From assembly GCF_016864015.1 (NCBI RefSeq), contig NZ_CP045067.1:1771001-1835000 (forward strand): a stretch of 64,000 bases of DNA, given 5' to 3'. The number at the start of each line of letters is the position of its first letter. The stretch's first letter is position 1. Positions 18,997 to 28,136 of this stretch are shown here, piece by piece. This DNA is from Lacinutrix sp. WUR7 (lineage in GTDB: Bacteria > Bacteroidota > Bacteroidia > Flavobacteriales > Flavobacteriaceae). The notes beneath the pieces are model-generated. The model was not told the origin of the DNA. It saw only the letters and a program-made list of their open reading frames with translations, and made no database searches. Position numbers and translations under genes: made by a program.

Positions 18997-19037
18997 AATG
19001 ATTTTTATTGCTCTTAATTCCTTTCGGAAGGATAGCT

Positions 19038-19571
19038 TTATATCTTCTGAAGCTTACTAAAAACATCCCAAACCACAACACCACAACTCACCGAAATATT
19101 AAGGGAATGCTTGGTTCCAAATTGAGGGATTTCAATAACCACATCACTTTTTGAAACTACATCTTGTGCAACACCTTTAACTTCATTGCCAAAAACTAGC
19201 GCGTATTTATGGTTAGCTTCCGGTGTAAAATCGTTTAGCATCGTTGCGTTTTCCGCTTGTTCAATCGCGCATATTTTTACGTTTTCGTTTTTTAGCTTTT
19301 CAACAACATCTAAAGTGTTTTCCGCATATTCCCAAGCAACAGTGTCTGTGCTTCCTAAAGCTGTTTTGTGTATGTCTTTATGTGGTGGCGTAGCGGTAAT
19401 TCCGCAGAGATAAATTTTTTCAACTAAAAAAGCATCACTAGTTCTAAATACAGAGCCAATATTGTTTAAGCTTCTAATATTATCTAAAATGATACTAATA
19501 GGTGTCTTTGCCGAAGTTTTAAAATCTTCAACACTTAATCGATCTAGTTCGTTATTTTTTAGTTTTCTCAT
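19038..19571 (-). CDS. TrmH/SpoU-family RNA 2'-O-methyltransferase
   Basis: The 177-residue protein has the SPOUT knot motifs: LDNIRSLNNIGSVFRTSDAF (about 29-48), ALVFGNEVKGV (about 128-138) and IPQFGTKHSLNISVSCGVVVWD (about 149-170). Members methylate tRNA or rRNA ribose using S-adenosylmethionine; the target here is unknown. Start chosen at MRKLKNNELDR, five codons inside the longest frame. Confidence 0.9.
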   Translation of the reverse strand: MRKLKNNELDRLSVEDFKTSAKTPISIILDNIRSLNNIGSVFRTSDAFLVEKIYLCGITATPPHKDIHKTALGSTDTVAWEYAENTLDVVEKLKNENVKICAIEQAENATMLNDFTPEANHKYALVFGNEVKGVAQDVVSKSDVVIEIPQFGTKHSLNISVSCGVVVWDVFSKLQKI

Positions 19572-19589
19572 ATTGCAAATATTCAAAAA

Positions 19590-19617
19590 AAAACTTCCTT
19601 ATAAAAAAGGAAGTTTT
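19590..19617 (-). terminator. Terminator of the DUF1573 gene
   Basis: AAAACTTCCTT / AAGGAAGTTTT stem with a 6-nt loop. Read on the minus strand it runs into a T tract at 19585-19591. Confidence 0.75.
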
Positions 19618-19639
19618 AAAGTTATCAAAAAAAAAGAAA

Positions 19640-20083
19640 TTAAATATTCTTGTCTTCTATTGGTTTTGGTTTCACCTTTCCTTTAATGTGTATTACTTTT
19701 TTAGGAGCATTTACAGCGTTAGAAGTTAGTGTGATACTTTTAGAAAAAGATCCAGTTCTGTCTGTTGCATAACGTACGCCAATAACAGAAGATTCACCAG
19801 GAGCAATAGCTTGTTTTGGCCATGTTGGGACTGTGCATCCGCAAGAACCTTTCGCATTTGTTATTACTAGAGGTGTCGTACCTGTATTTGTAAAGGTAAA
19901 CTCCCTATTTCCATCCGAGCTGTTTTCAATAGTACCATAATCTATGGTTTCTGATTCAAACTCAATTTTTGCGCCATCTTCATTAGCTACTGTTTTTGCT
20001 TCACTAGCTTTTGTGGTGTTTTGAGCCATTCCTACTGTTGTCATTGCTAGCATAGCAAAACTTAATAAAATTGCTTTTTTCAT
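19640..20083 (-). CDS. Secreted DUF1573 domain protein
   Basis: The 147-residue protein has a signal peptide (MKKAILLSFAMLAMTTVGMAQ). A DUF1573 immunoglobulin-like domain follows with FTFTNTGTTPLVITNAKGSCGCTVP and WPKQAIAPGESSVIGVRYAT. Such proteins are abundant exported proteins of Bacteroidota without a fixed function. A TAAATTTG -7 element is upstream and a terminator follows. Confidence 0.9.
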   Translation of the reverse strand: MKKAILLSFAMLAMTTVGMAQNTTKASEAKTVANEDGAKIEFESETIDYGTIENSSDGNREFTFTNTGTTPLVITNAKGSCGCTVPTWPKQAIAPGESSVIGVRYATDRTGSFSKSITLTSNAVNAPKKVIHIKGKVKPKPIEDKNI

Positions 20084-20116
20084 AATTTATAATGGTTTGA
20101 TTTAAAATATGTATAC

Positions 20117-20124
20117 CAAATTTA
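20117..20124 (-). promoter_or_regulatory. -7 promoter element of the DUF1573 gene
   Basis: Minus strand TAAATTTG, matching TAnnTTTG, 33 nt upstream of the ATG. No -33 element at standard spacing. Confidence 0.45.
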
Positions 20125-20238
20125 GTAAAACATTATATTTCTAGTGCTACAATTTAGTTTTTAACTTTATTTTATAACAACTATTAATTTGACTAAATTC
20201 GCAATGAAATGAATTTTTACTAAAAATAACATCTACCC

Positions 20239-22851
20239 TTGGCAAAAAAAGAAAAGAAAGTAACCCCTTTAATGAAGCAGTATAATGCTATAAAAGTGAA
20301 GCATCCAGATGCTTTATTATTATTTCGTGTTGGTGATTTTTATGAAACCTTTGGTGCAGATGCTATTAAAACCGCAGGTATTTTAGGAATTATTTTAACC
20401 AAACGAGGCGCAGGAAGCGAAAGCGAAATTGAACTTGCAGGCTTTCCGCATCATTCTTTAAATACCTATTTACCAAAATTAGTAAAAGCTGGTGAGCGTG
20501 TTGCTATTTGCGACCAATTAGAAGATCCTAAGCTAACCAAAAATATTGTAAAAAGAGGTGTTACCGAACTTGTAACTCCTGGAGTTGCGCTTAATGATGA
20601 GGTTTTAGTCTCTAAATCGAATAACTTTTTATGTTCGGTTTATTTTGAAAAAAGTAAAATAGGAATTTCCCTTTTAGATGTATCTACTGGTGAGTTTTTA
20701 ACTTCACAAGGAAATGCAGAATATATAGATAAGTTACTTCAAAATTTTAGTCCGAGTGAAGTATTAGTGTCCAAACAGAAGAGAACGCTATTTAATGAAA
20801 CTTTTGGTGCCGACCTCCATACTTTTTATTTGGAAGATTGGGTATATCAAACCGATTATGCAAACGAAACTTTAATTAAGCATTTTAATACAAAAACATT
20901 AAAAGGTTTTGGTATTGCCGATTTGCATGAAGGAATTATAGCTTCTGGTTCGATTTTGCATTATTTAAGCGAAACACAGCATAATAAATTACAACATATT
21001 ACTTCTGTTTCTAGAATTGCAGAAGACGATTATGTTTGGATGGACCGATTTACCATTCGAAATTTAGAACTGTATAACTCGACCAACAATAATGCAGTGA
21101 CACTTTTAAATGTTATTGATAAAACCATTTCTCCAATGGGAGGACGTTTATTAAAGCGCTGGTTGGCCTTACCATTAAAGAATGTTGAGAAAATAAAACA
21201 GCGTCATGAAGTGGTAGATTTCTTTACTAAAGATAAAACGACGCTTCAGAAAATACAGAATCACATCAAGCATATTGGGGATATAGAAAGATTAATCTCT
21301 AAGGTGGCAACTGCAAAGGTAAATCCTAGAGAGGTTATTCAGCTTAAGAATTCTTTGGAAGCAATATTGCCAATAAAAGTATTATCGTCTAATTGCGATA
21401 ATGAATCTCTCAAGATTATTGGTGACAAATTACAAAGCTGTGATATACTTCGTGAGAAGATTAAAACGATGCTTAATGAAGAAGCTCCTGTTAATGTTTT
21501 AAAAGGAAGCACTATTGCGTTAGGATTTTCTGAAGAATTAGATGAGCTTCGTGCCTTGTCTACTTCTGGTAAAGATTATTTGAATAAGATGTTACAACGT
21601 GAAAGTGAGCGTACCGGAATCACTTCGCTTAAAATAGCATCTAACAATGTATTTGGTTATTATATAGAAGTACGAAATACGCATAAAGATAAAGTCCCAG
21701 AAGAATGGGTTAGAAAGCAAACCTTAGTAAATGCAGAAAGGTATATTACGGAAGAACTTAAAGAATACGAAACTAAAATTTTAGGTGCCGAAGAAAAAAT
21801 TCTAGCCATAGAACAAAAGTTGTTTGCTGAATTGGTTACTTGGATGAATCAATACATAAAACCGGTACAACAAAATGCGTATTTAATTGGTCAGTTAGAT
21901 TGCTTGGCTGGTTTTGCACAATTAGCAAAAGATAATAAGTACATCTATCCGGTTATTGATGATTCTCATGATTTGGAAATAAAAGATGGTCGTCACCCAG
22001 TAATTGAAAAACAATTACCAATTGGTGAGCCTTATATTGCGAATGATGTGTTTTTAGATAGAGATGCACAACAGATGATTATGATTACTGGTCCAAATAT
22101 GTCTGGTAAGTCGGCTATTTTGCGTCAAACCGCATTAATAGTACTCTTGGCTCAAATGGGAAGTTTTGTTCCTGCAAAAGCCGCTAGAATTGGTTTAGTA
22201 GATAAAATATTTACTAGAGTAGGAGCGAGTGATAATATTTCGATGGGAGAATCTACATTTATGGTAGAAATGAATGAGACCGCTTCTATTTTGAATAATA
22301 TTAGTAATCGAAGTTTAGTCTTGTTAGATGAAATAGGAAGAGGAACAAGTACCTACGATGGTATTTCTATAGCTTGGGCAATTAGCGAGTATTTGCATGA
22401 GCATCCTGCAAAGCCAAAAACACTTTTTGCGACACATTATCATGAGTTAAATGAAATGACCGAAACATTTACTAGAATAAAAAACTACAATGTTTCTGTA
22501 AAAGAACTAAAAGATAATGTTTTGTTCTTGCGTAAGCTCGTTCCTGGCGGAAGTGAGCATAGTTTTGGAATTCACGTAGCTAAAATGGCTGGAATGCCAC
22601 AGCAGGTAATACATCGTGCTAATAAAATATTAAAGAAATTAGAAAAATCACATTCTAGCGAAGAACTTACCGATAAAGTAAAATCGTTAAAAGATGAAAT
22701 GCAATTGAGTTTCTTTAATTTAGACGATCCATTGCTAGAAGAAATTAAAGAAGAGATTTTAGATATTGATATTGATACACTTACGCCTGTAGAAGCGTTG
22801 ATGAAACTTAACGAAATAAAACGAATGTTGGTGAAGAAAAAGGAGGTCTGA
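20239..22851 (+). CDS. mutS: DNA mismatch repair protein MutS
   Basis: MutS binds mismatches and starts methyl-independent repair. The 870-residue protein has the N-terminal mismatch-reading motif [14 protein letters not shown] (the F-x-E is FYE). The C-terminal ATPase has Walker [10 protein letters not shown], a [14 protein letters not shown] signature and Walker [15 protein letters not shown]. The most upstream in-frame start is TTG (20239-20241, TTG-GCA-AAA); the nearest upstream ATG is out of frame or stops at once. TTG therefore looks like the true start. Confidence 0.97.
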   Translation: MAKKEKKVTPLMKQYNAIKVKHPDALLLFRVGDFYETFGADAIKTAGILGIILTKRGAGSESEIELAGFPHHSLNTYLPKLVKAGERVAICDQLEDPKLTKNIVKRGVTELVTPGVALNDEVLVSKSNNFLCSVYFEKSKIGISLLDVSTGEFLTSQGNAEYIDKLLQNFSPSEVLVSKQKRTLFNETFGADLHTFYLEDWVYQTDYANETLIKHFNTKTLKGFGIADLHEGIIASGSILHYLSETQHNKLQHITSVSRIAEDDYVWMDRFTIRNLELYNSTNNNAVTLLNVIDKTISPMGGRLLKRWLALPLKNVEKIKQRHEVVDFFTKDKTTLQKIQNHIKHIGDIERLISKVATAKVNPREVIQLKNSLEAILPIKVLSSNCDNESLKIIGDKLQSCDILREKIKTMLNEEAPVNVLKGSTIALGFSEELDELRALSTSGKDYLNKMLQRESERTGITSLKIASNNVFGYYIEVRNTHKDKVPEEWVRKQTLVNAERYITEELKEYETKILGAEEKILAIEQKLFAELVTWMNQYIKPVQQNAYLIGQLDCLAGFAQLAKDNKYIYPVIDDSHDLEIKDGRHPVIEKQLPIGEPYIANDVFLDRDAQQMIMITGPNMSGKSAILRQTALIVLLAQMGSFVPAKAARIGLVDKIFTRVGASDNISMGESTFMVEMNETASILNNISNRSLVLLDEIGRGTSTYDGISIAWAISEYLHEHPAKPKTLFATHYHELNEMTETFTRIKNYNVSVKELKDNVLFLRKLVPGGSEHSFGIHVAKMAGMPQQVIHRANKILKKLEKSHSSEELTDKVKSLKDEMQLSFFNLDDPLLEEIKEEILDIDIDTLTPVEALMKLNEIKRMLVKKKEV

Positions 22852-22881
22852 AAAAAAAAATAATATTTTTTCAAAAAAAGC

Positions 22882-22911
22882 TTTGCAATTCATAGATTTA
22901 TTTTAAATTTG
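22882..22911 (+). promoter_or_regulatory. Promoter of the tRNA-Gly/tRNA-Leu pair
   Basis: TTTG (22882-22885) and TAAATTTG (22904-22911) are 18 nt apart, a good Bacteroidota promoter. The first tRNA begins 39 nt beyond the -7 box. Confidence 0.7.
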
Positions 22912-22950
22912 CAACCGCAATAGCAATATTGCACGTTCTTACAAAAGACT

Positions 22951-23022
22951 GCGAAAGTAGCTCAGGGGTAGAGCATCACCTTGCCAAGGTGGGGGTCGCG
23001 GGTTCAAATCCCGTCTTTCGCT
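22951..23022 (+). tRNA. tRNA-Gly (anticodon GCC)
   Basis: A 72-nt cloverleaf with acceptor GCGAAAG/CTTTCGC. The D arm is TAGCTCAGGGGTAGAGC, the anticodon loop CTTGCCAAG reads GGC/GGU codons, and the T arm is GCGGGTTCAAATCCCGT. The CCA end is not encoded. Confidence 0.96.
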
Positions 23023-23072
23023 CTGAGACTTTCATTATAATATACCAAGCGATATTTAAAATATCGTTTCCT

Positions 23073-23156
23073 GCTGAAGTGGTGGAATTGGTAGACACGT
23101 TGGACTTAAAATCCAATGTCCATTAGGACGTACGGGTTCAAGTCCCGTCTTCAGTA
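23073..23156 (+). tRNA. tRNA-Leu (anticodon TAA)
   Basis: An 84-nt class II tRNA with acceptor GCTGAAG/CTTCAGT (one terminal G-U pair) and anticodon loop ACTTAAAAT (TAA). It has a long variable arm (TGTCCATTAGGACG) and T arm CGGGTTCAAGTCCCG. CCA is not encoded. It lies 50 nt downstream of tRNA-Gly and is probably cotranscribed. Confidence 0.95.
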
Positions 23157-23162
23157 CAGATG

Positions 23163-23192
23163 AAAAGCCGAAACGAAAGTTTCGGCTTTTTT
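23163..23192 (+). terminator. Terminator of the tRNA operon
   Basis: 12-bp stem AAAAGCCGAAAC / GTTTCGGCTTTT with a GAAA tetraloop followed by TTG-TTTT. Confidence 0.9.
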
Positions 23193-23216
23193 GTTTTAAA
23201 AATCTACGGAAAGCTT

Positions 23217-23690
23217 GCTTTCAAGTATATTTTTAAAACAAAAAATCAATCCAATCTTTTGGATTGGCTTTTCTCAACATGTTGAAACAGGGACTCGACG
23301 CAGTCAATTCCCGTTTTCATACAAAAGCCTTTCTTTTCTGTAAAGCTTTTGTGTTTTAAAAATTTAAGTAAAATTTAATTTCAAGAGTATTCTTTAAGTA
23401 AAAGAGCAATCCTGTTTTATGGATTAGTTCTTCTCTAAGCTAGGATAAGGGACTCGACGCAGTCAATTCCCGTCATAAACAAAAAAGCCTTAGAGAAACG
23501 TAAGGATTTTTTGTTATAAAAATTCATTTGATTTTTAATTTCAAGAGTATTCTTTAAGTAAAAGAGTAATCCTGTTTTATGGATTAGCTCTTCTCTAAGC
23601 TAGGATAAGGGACTGGACGCAGTCAATTCCCGTTTTCAACACAAAAGCCTTACATTTCTGTAAGGCTTTTGTGTTTTCCGGTATTTCAAT
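23217..23690. repeat. Three tandem ~160-bp repeats downstream of tRNA-Leu, each with a conserved core and a hairpin
   Basis: This is the only stretch longer than 300 bases without a gene. Three units contain the core GGGACTCGACGCAGTCAATT-CCCG, starting at 23290, 23449 and 23609 (periods 159 and 160; unit 3 has GACTG). Units 2 and 3 are nearly identical over most of their length, and unit 1 is more diverged. Each ends in a terminator-like hairpin; that of unit 3 has a perfect 16-bp stem (AACACAAAAGCCTTAC). The CCCGTTTTCA-ACA-AAAAGCC junction resembles the tRNA-Leu 3' end plus its terminator, so the units may derive from decayed tRNA copies. Confidence 0.75.
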
Positions 23691-23705
23691 TTTAAATATA
23701 AGCAC

Positions 23706-23738
23706 AAAAAAAAGCCTTCATAGATATGAAGGCTTTTT
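23706..23738. terminator. Terminator at the end of the Ala-rich lipoprotein gene
   Basis: AAAAAGCCTTCAT / ATGAAGGCTTTTT, 13-bp perfect stem with a 4-nt loop and A/T tracts on both sides. On the minus strand it follows the lipoprotein stop codon. Confidence 0.85.
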
Positions 23739-23755
23739 AAATTTAAGTCTGATAA

Positions 23756-24175
23756 TTAGTGACCAGCTTTAGCTTTTAAATCTTTTGCTTTGTCAGAAAC
23801 TGCATCAGCAGCTTTGTCTACAGCGTTTCCAGCAGCATCTTTTGCGTCACCAGCAGCTTTTTCAACAGCGTCTACAGCATTTCCAGCAGCATCTTTTGCA
23901 GAGTCAGCAGCGTCTTCAATTGCATTTCCAGCAGCATCAACAGCATTACCTGCAGCGTCAACAGCAGAATCAGCAGCACCTTCAACAGCGTCTCCAGCAT
24001 CTTCTAAAGCTTCACCTGTTGCGTCAGCAGCATTTTCTAGTGCATCACCAGTAGCTTCAGCAGCGTTTTCTACAGCATCTCCAGCCGCGTCAGTTTTTTC
24101 TTTTACTTCTCTACAAGATGTAAACGATACGCTTAATGCTAATAATAAAGCAGCGCTAAATAATAATTTTTTCAT
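23756..24175 (-). CDS. Small Ala/Asp-rich repeat lipoprotein
   Basis: The 139-residue protein has a lipoprotein signal (LSVSFTSCREV, Cys about residue 21). About ten imperfect repeats of the type DAAGNAVDAAGNAIEDAADSA fill residues 27-135. The pattern is amphipathic and helix-favouring, resembling LEA-like or YtxH-type stress proteins. Low complexity makes homology unreliable. It is monocistronic, with its own terminator and a TACTTTCG -7-like element at 24209-24216 (one mismatch). Confidence 0.85.
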   Translation of the reverse strand: MKKLLFSAALLLALSVSFTSCREVKEKTDAAGDAVENAAEATGDALENAADATGEALEDAGDAVEGAADSAVDAAGNAVDAAGNAIEDAADSAKDAAGNAVDAVEKAAGDAKDAAGNAVDKAADAVSDKAKDLKAKAGH

Positions 24176-24290
24176 TAGTAATAGTTTTAGTGTTAATTTT
24201 CAATATTACGAAAGTAACAACTTCCTGTTAAAATTCGCACTAGTTTGTTAAAATTTTTAACATAATCGTTATTCAGGTAAATTTATTAGT

Positions 24291-25553
24291 CTATTTACGT
24301 ATATAACGAATGATTTGGATGACTGCCTCCTTATTTTTTTTAATATAATTAAAGTTTTGGGCTCCAGATCGCTCTCTCTTTTCTTTATTTTTAATCAATT
24401 CGTCTAAAGTTAAGGCTAGTTCTTCTTTGTTTTTTACCGAAAATATACCTCCTTCTTCTAACATGGCATAAGCTTCAGGGAATTTTTTGTAATTTTTGCC
24501 AATTAGTACAGGTATACCAAAAACAGCAGGTTCTAATGTGTTGTGTAAACCTGTATTGCCCATTGCACCTCCAACATAAGCAATATCTGCATAGCTGTAG
24601 GTTTTAGACAATAAACCAATAGTATCCATTATAAAAACCATGGATTTAGAGATGTCTTGGTTTTCTTTTTCAGAATACTTAATGCTTGGTACTTGCAGTT
24701 GTTTAATAAAACGATCAATTTGTGCACTTTTAATATTATGAGGTGCAATAATGAATTTAAGTTTTTCGGAAGCGTTTTTATTGATATAATCTATTAAGAT
24801 ATTTTCGTCTTCCGGCCAAGTGCTTCCTGCAACAATGCATAAACTATCTTGTTTGAAATCTTCAATAAAAGCTAAGGTGTTGTTTTGTGATAACTGACTA
24901 TAAACACGATCAAAACGGGTATCTCCAGAAACGGTAACCTTATTATAGCCTATGGTGTGCAATAGGGTTTTGGAAGTTTCATTTTGCGTGAAAATATGAT
25001 CGAAAGCAAATAACGCATTTCGTTGTTCTTTTCCGTAGAATTTGAAAAAAGAATGATTAGGTCTAAAAAGCGCAGCTATTAAAATGGCTTTTAATTGACG
25101 TTTTTTTATTTCCTTTAAAAAATTTGGCCAAATATCATACTTTACAAATACGGTTAAATCCGGATTTACAAGATCCATGAAATTTTTAGCATTTTTCTTA
25201 GTGTCTAAAGGAAGGTAGACAACAATATCTGCTATTTCTGTGTCTTTTCTTATTTCATAACCAGAAGGCGAAAAAAAAGTAAGCACAATTTTATGATTCG
25301 GATAAAGCTTTCTAATTTCTTTAAAAACGGGAAGTCCTTGTTCGTATTCTCCCAAGGAGGCACAATGAAACCAGATACAAGTATCCGTTTTTAAAATATT
25401 GTTTTTTAAAACTGCGAATGTTTGTTTTCTTCCTTGGACACCTTTATTAATTTTGGTGTTAAATAGGGCTACTCCTTTTAAAACAAGAGAAGTTAAAGAA
25501 ATAAGTATGTTATAAATGAAACCCAATAGTTTTTGTTTATTGCTAAAATACAT
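24291..25553 (-). CDS. waaA: 3-deoxy-D-manno-octulosonic acid (Kdo) transferase
   Basis: WaaA/KdtA is the membrane-associated GT30 enzyme that transfers Kdo to lipid A precursor. The 420-residue protein has a hydrophobic N-terminal anchor (FIYNILISLTSLVLKG). The acceptor motif WFHCASLGEYEQGLPV follows, then VAGSTWPEDE and YVGGAMGNTGLHNTLEPAVFGIPV (about 330-353). Length and motifs are normal for the family. Confidence 0.95.
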   Translation of the reverse strand: MYFSNKQKLLGFIYNILISLTSLVLKGVALFNTKINKGVQGRKQTFAVLKNNILKTDTCIWFHCASLGEYEQGLPVFKEIRKLYPNHKIVLTFFSPSGYEIRKDTEIADIVVYLPLDTKKNAKNFMDLVNPDLTVFVKYDIWPNFLKEIKKRQLKAILIAALFRPNHSFFKFYGKEQRNALFAFDHIFTQNETSKTLLHTIGYNKVTVSGDTRFDRVYSQLSQNNTLAFIEDFKQDSLCIVAGSTWPEDENILIDYINKNASEKLKFIIAPHNIKSAQIDRFIKQLQVPSIKYSEKENQDISKSMVFIMDTIGLLSKTYSYADIAYVGGAMGNTGLHNTLEPAVFGIPVLIGKNYKKFPEAYAMLEEGGIFSVKNKEELALTLDELIKNKEKRERSGAQNFNYIKKNKEAVIQIIRYIRK

Positions 25554-25614
25554 TTCTTTTAAATTATATACATATCTAGTATTTAATAAATTATTTATTA
25601 TTCAGTAATCTTCA

Positions 25615-25645
25615 TTGTTAAACAGTATGGTTTTTTGTAAATTCG
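25615..25645 (+). promoter_or_regulatory. Possible promoter of the DegT-family gene
   Basis: TTG at 25615-25617 and TAAATTCG at 25638-25645 are 20 nt apart. The -7 box has one mismatch to TAnnTTTG. Confidence 0.35.
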
Positions 25646-25695
25646 TGAGATATAATGCCCCTAAATGTTATGTTTAGGTTTCAAAATTTAAGAAG

Positions 25696-26853
25696 GTGAA
25701 AAAAATTCAAATGGTTGACCTTAAAGGTCAATATGCAGGTATAAAAGATATAGTTAATCCAACTATTCAAGAAATAATAGATAACGCATCATTTATTAAT
25801 GGACCAAAAGTTCATGAATTTCAGAAAAACTTAGAAGAATATTTAGGTGTAAAACACGTTATCCCTTGTGCCAATGGTACAGATGCATTGCAAATAGCAA
25901 TGATGGGTTTAGGTTTAAAACCAGGAGATGAAGTTATTACAGCCGACTTTACATTCGCTGCAACTGTTGAAGTAATCGCATTATTGCAATTAACTCCAGT
26001 TTTAGTAGATGTAGATCCAAACGACTTTAATATTAGTGTAGATGCGATTAAAAAAGCAATAACACCAAAAACAAAAGCGATAGTTCCTGTGCATTTATTT
26101 GGACAATGTGCCAATATGGAAGCAATCATGAAACTTGCCGAAGAACATAATTTATACGTTATAGAAGATAATGCACAAGCAATTGGTGCTACATATACCT
26201 ATAGTGATGGCAAAAAGGCTAAAGCAGGAACTATGGGGCATATTGCTTCTACTTCCTTTTTTCCTTCCAAGAACTTAGGCGGTTATGGTGATGGAGGAGC
26301 AATTTTTACTAATGATGATGCTTTGGCACATACCATTAGAGGAATTGTAAATCACGGCATGTACGAACGTTATCATCATGATGTCGTGGGAGTGAATTCA
26401 AGGTTAGATTCTATTCAAGCAGCTGTGTTAAATGCTAAATTACCACATTTAGATACGTATAATAAGGCGAGACAATCTGCCGCAAGAAAATACAGTAAAG
26501 CTCTAGAAGGGATCGCTAGTATTACAACACCGCAGGTTTCTAAAACATGTGGTGCAATTTGCGAAGATTGTGATTGTCACGTTTTTCATCAATACACGTT
26601 AAAGCTAAATAATGTAGATAGAGATGGCTTAGTAAAGTTTTTAAATAGCCATGATATTCCATGTGGTGTGTACTATCCAATTCCGTTACACAACCAAAAA
26701 GCGTATCAAGATACCAGATATAACGAAGCAGATTTTCCGGTTACTAACCAATTGGTAAAAGAAGTCATTTCTTTACCAATGCACACCGAGTTAGACGATG
26801 AGCAAATACAGTTTATCACCGATAAGATTAAAGAGTTTATAACAAATAATTAG
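25696..26853 (+). CDS. DegT/DnrJ/EryC1/StrS-family PLP-dependent sugar aminotransferase
   Basis: These enzymes aminate keto sugars for surface polysaccharide precursors. The 385-residue protein has the early ANGTDALQIA motif (about 56-65) and the PLP region VIEDNAQAIGATY. The Schiff-base lysine lies in FFPSKNLGGYGDGG. The start is GTG (25696); an ATG five codons later (MVDLKGQY) is a possible alternative. A CxxxCEDCDCHVFHQ insertion near 290 is typical of one subfamily. galE follows after a structured repeat, suggesting a nucleotide-sugar role. Confidence 0.9.
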   Translation: MKKIQMVDLKGQYAGIKDIVNPTIQEIIDNASFINGPKVHEFQKNLEEYLGVKHVIPCANGTDALQIAMMGLGLKPGDEVITADFTFAATVEVIALLQLTPVLVDVDPNDFNISVDAIKKAITPKTKAIVPVHLFGQCANMEAIMKLAEEHNLYVIEDNAQAIGATYTYSDGKKAKAGTMGHIASTSFFPSKNLGGYGDGGAIFTNDDALAHTIRGIVNHGMYERYHHDVVGVNSRLDSIQAAVLNAKLPHLDTYNKARQSAARKYSKALEGIASITTPQVSKTCGAICEDCDCHVFHQYTLKLNNVDRDGLVKFLNSHDIPCGVYYPIPLHNQKAYQDTRYNEADFPVTNQLVKEVISLPMHTELDDEQIQFITDKIKEFITNN

Positions 26854-26854
26854 A

Positions 26855-26942
26855 GCGTTACCGCAAGGGTCAGGCTGTACACTTAAATCTTTTTTTGCCA
26901 TATAGGCAAGCAAAAAAAGGATACCGCTTCCATCCTTAACGC
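26855..26942. repeat. 88-nt structured intergenic repeat (Bacteroidota REP-like element)
   Basis: The outer stem is GCGTTA (26855-26860) with TAACGC (26937-26942). The inner hairpin is CTTTTTTTGCC-ATATA-GGCAAGC-AAAAAAAGG. The segments ACCGCAAGGGTCAGGCTGT and ATACCGCTTCCATCC recall a dispersed non-coding element I remember from many Flavobacteriia genomes. It fills the DegT-galE gap and has no coding capacity. Only one copy is present in this window. Confidence 0.6.
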
Positions 26943-26954
26943 ACACATTAGCCA

Positions 26955-27974
26955 ATGAAAGTATTAGTCACAGGAGGTTTAGGTTTTATAGGTTCGCACA
27001 CGGTTGTAGAACTTCAAAAAGAAGGATACCAAGTGGTGATTATAGATAACCTATCTAATTCCTCTTTAGAGGTTTTACAAGGTATTGTTTCCATTACAGG
27101 AATAACGCCAGTTTTTGAAAAGCTAGATTTAAAAGACAAAGCGAAAGTTCAAAAATTCTTTAAGCAACATCAAGATATTCATGGAGTCATCCATTTTGCG
27201 GCTAGTAAAGCAGTAGGTGAGAGTGTGCAAAATCCTTTAATGTATTATGAAAACAATATCAATACATTGGTTTATGTGTTACAAGAATTAGAGAAACTAC
27301 CAACAGCTAATTTTATTTTTAGTTCCTCGTGTACAGTATATGGTCAAGCCAAAACCATGCCGATAACAGAAAATGCACCCATACAATTTGCAGAATCTCC
27401 TTACGGAAATACCAAACAAATTGGCGAAGAAATCATACAAGATACGTGTAAGGTAAATAGTAACATACAAGCTATATCCTTACGGTATTTTAATCCGATA
27501 GGAGCGCATGAAAGTACTAAAATTGGAGAATTACCAATTGGTGTGCCACAAAATTTAATCCCGTACATCATGCAAACAGGTGCAGGAATTCGCGAGCAAC
27601 TCTCTGTTTATGGTGACGATTATCCAACAACAGATGGAACCTGCATAAGAGATTATATTCATGTGGTAGATGTTGCAAAAGCACATGTTATTGCTTTAAA
27701 AAGATTATTAGAAAATAAAAATACATCTAATAATGAAACGTTTAATCTAGGTACTGGAACTGGGAGTTCTGTTTTAGAGGTTATTCAAGCTTTTGAAAAA
27801 GTAGCAAATAATAAACTCAACTATAAAATAGTAAATAGACGTCCTGGTGATGTTATTTCTGCTTACGCAGATACCTCAAAAGCAAATGAGGTTTTAGGTT
27901 GGAAAGCACAATACAGTTTAGAAGATGCGGTACTATCTGCTTGGAAATGGCAAAATAGCCTAAATTCCCTTTAG
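26955..27974 (+). CDS. galE: UDP-glucose 4-epimerase
   Basis: GalE interconverts UDP-glucose and UDP-galactose with bound NAD. The 339-residue SDR protein has GGLGFIGSHTVVELQ (8-22), the catalytic SSSCTVYG (about 122-129) and YGNTKQIGE (YxxxK, about 149-157). The later motif TCIRDYIHVVDVAKAH is also clear. It supplies sugar nucleotides for surface polysaccharides, consistent with the neighbouring aminotransferase. Confidence 0.95.
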   Translation: MKVLVTGGLGFIGSHTVVELQKEGYQVVIIDNLSNSSLEVLQGIVSITGITPVFEKLDLKDKAKVQKFFKQHQDIHGVIHFAASKAVGESVQNPLMYYENNINTLVYVLQELEKLPTANFIFSSSCTVYGQAKTMPITENAPIQFAESPYGNTKQIGEEIIQDTCKVNSNIQAISLRYFNPIGAHESTKIGELPIGVPQNLIPYIMQTGAGIREQLSVYGDDYPTTDGTCIRDYIHVVDVAKAHVIALKRLLENKNTSNNETFNLGTGTGSSVLEVIQAFEKVANNKLNYKIVNRRPGDVISAYADTSKANEVLGWKAQYSLEDAVLSAWKWQNSLNSL

Positions 27975-28136
27975 TATATGATTAGGTATTTGGTGTCTCA
28001 TTATCAAATGCGCAACATATTCTAAACGGACTTATGTAATTCCTATTAATATGTTGATTAACAATATTTTAATGTTCTTAATTGGGGATTGGTTTATATT
28101 CTTGTTTTCTTTGTAGCTAATGAAAATGAGAAAACA

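Noticed and set aside
22929-23126. 65-codon open frame across the two tRNA genes
   Set aside because: It overlaps tRNA-Gly and tRNA-Leu almost entirely, and the tRNA folds are unambiguous.
23217-23690. Possible CRISPR array
   Set aside because: Only three units of about 160 bp, units 2 and 3 are similar throughout with no unique spacers, and no cas genes are present.
23790-24251. Long Ala/Ser-rich plus-strand frame, and a second Gln-rich one, opposite the repeat lipoprotein
   Set aside because: Both result from the GCA/AGC-type repeats of the lipoprotein gene read backwards. The minus-strand frame has a lipobox, a start and a terminator.
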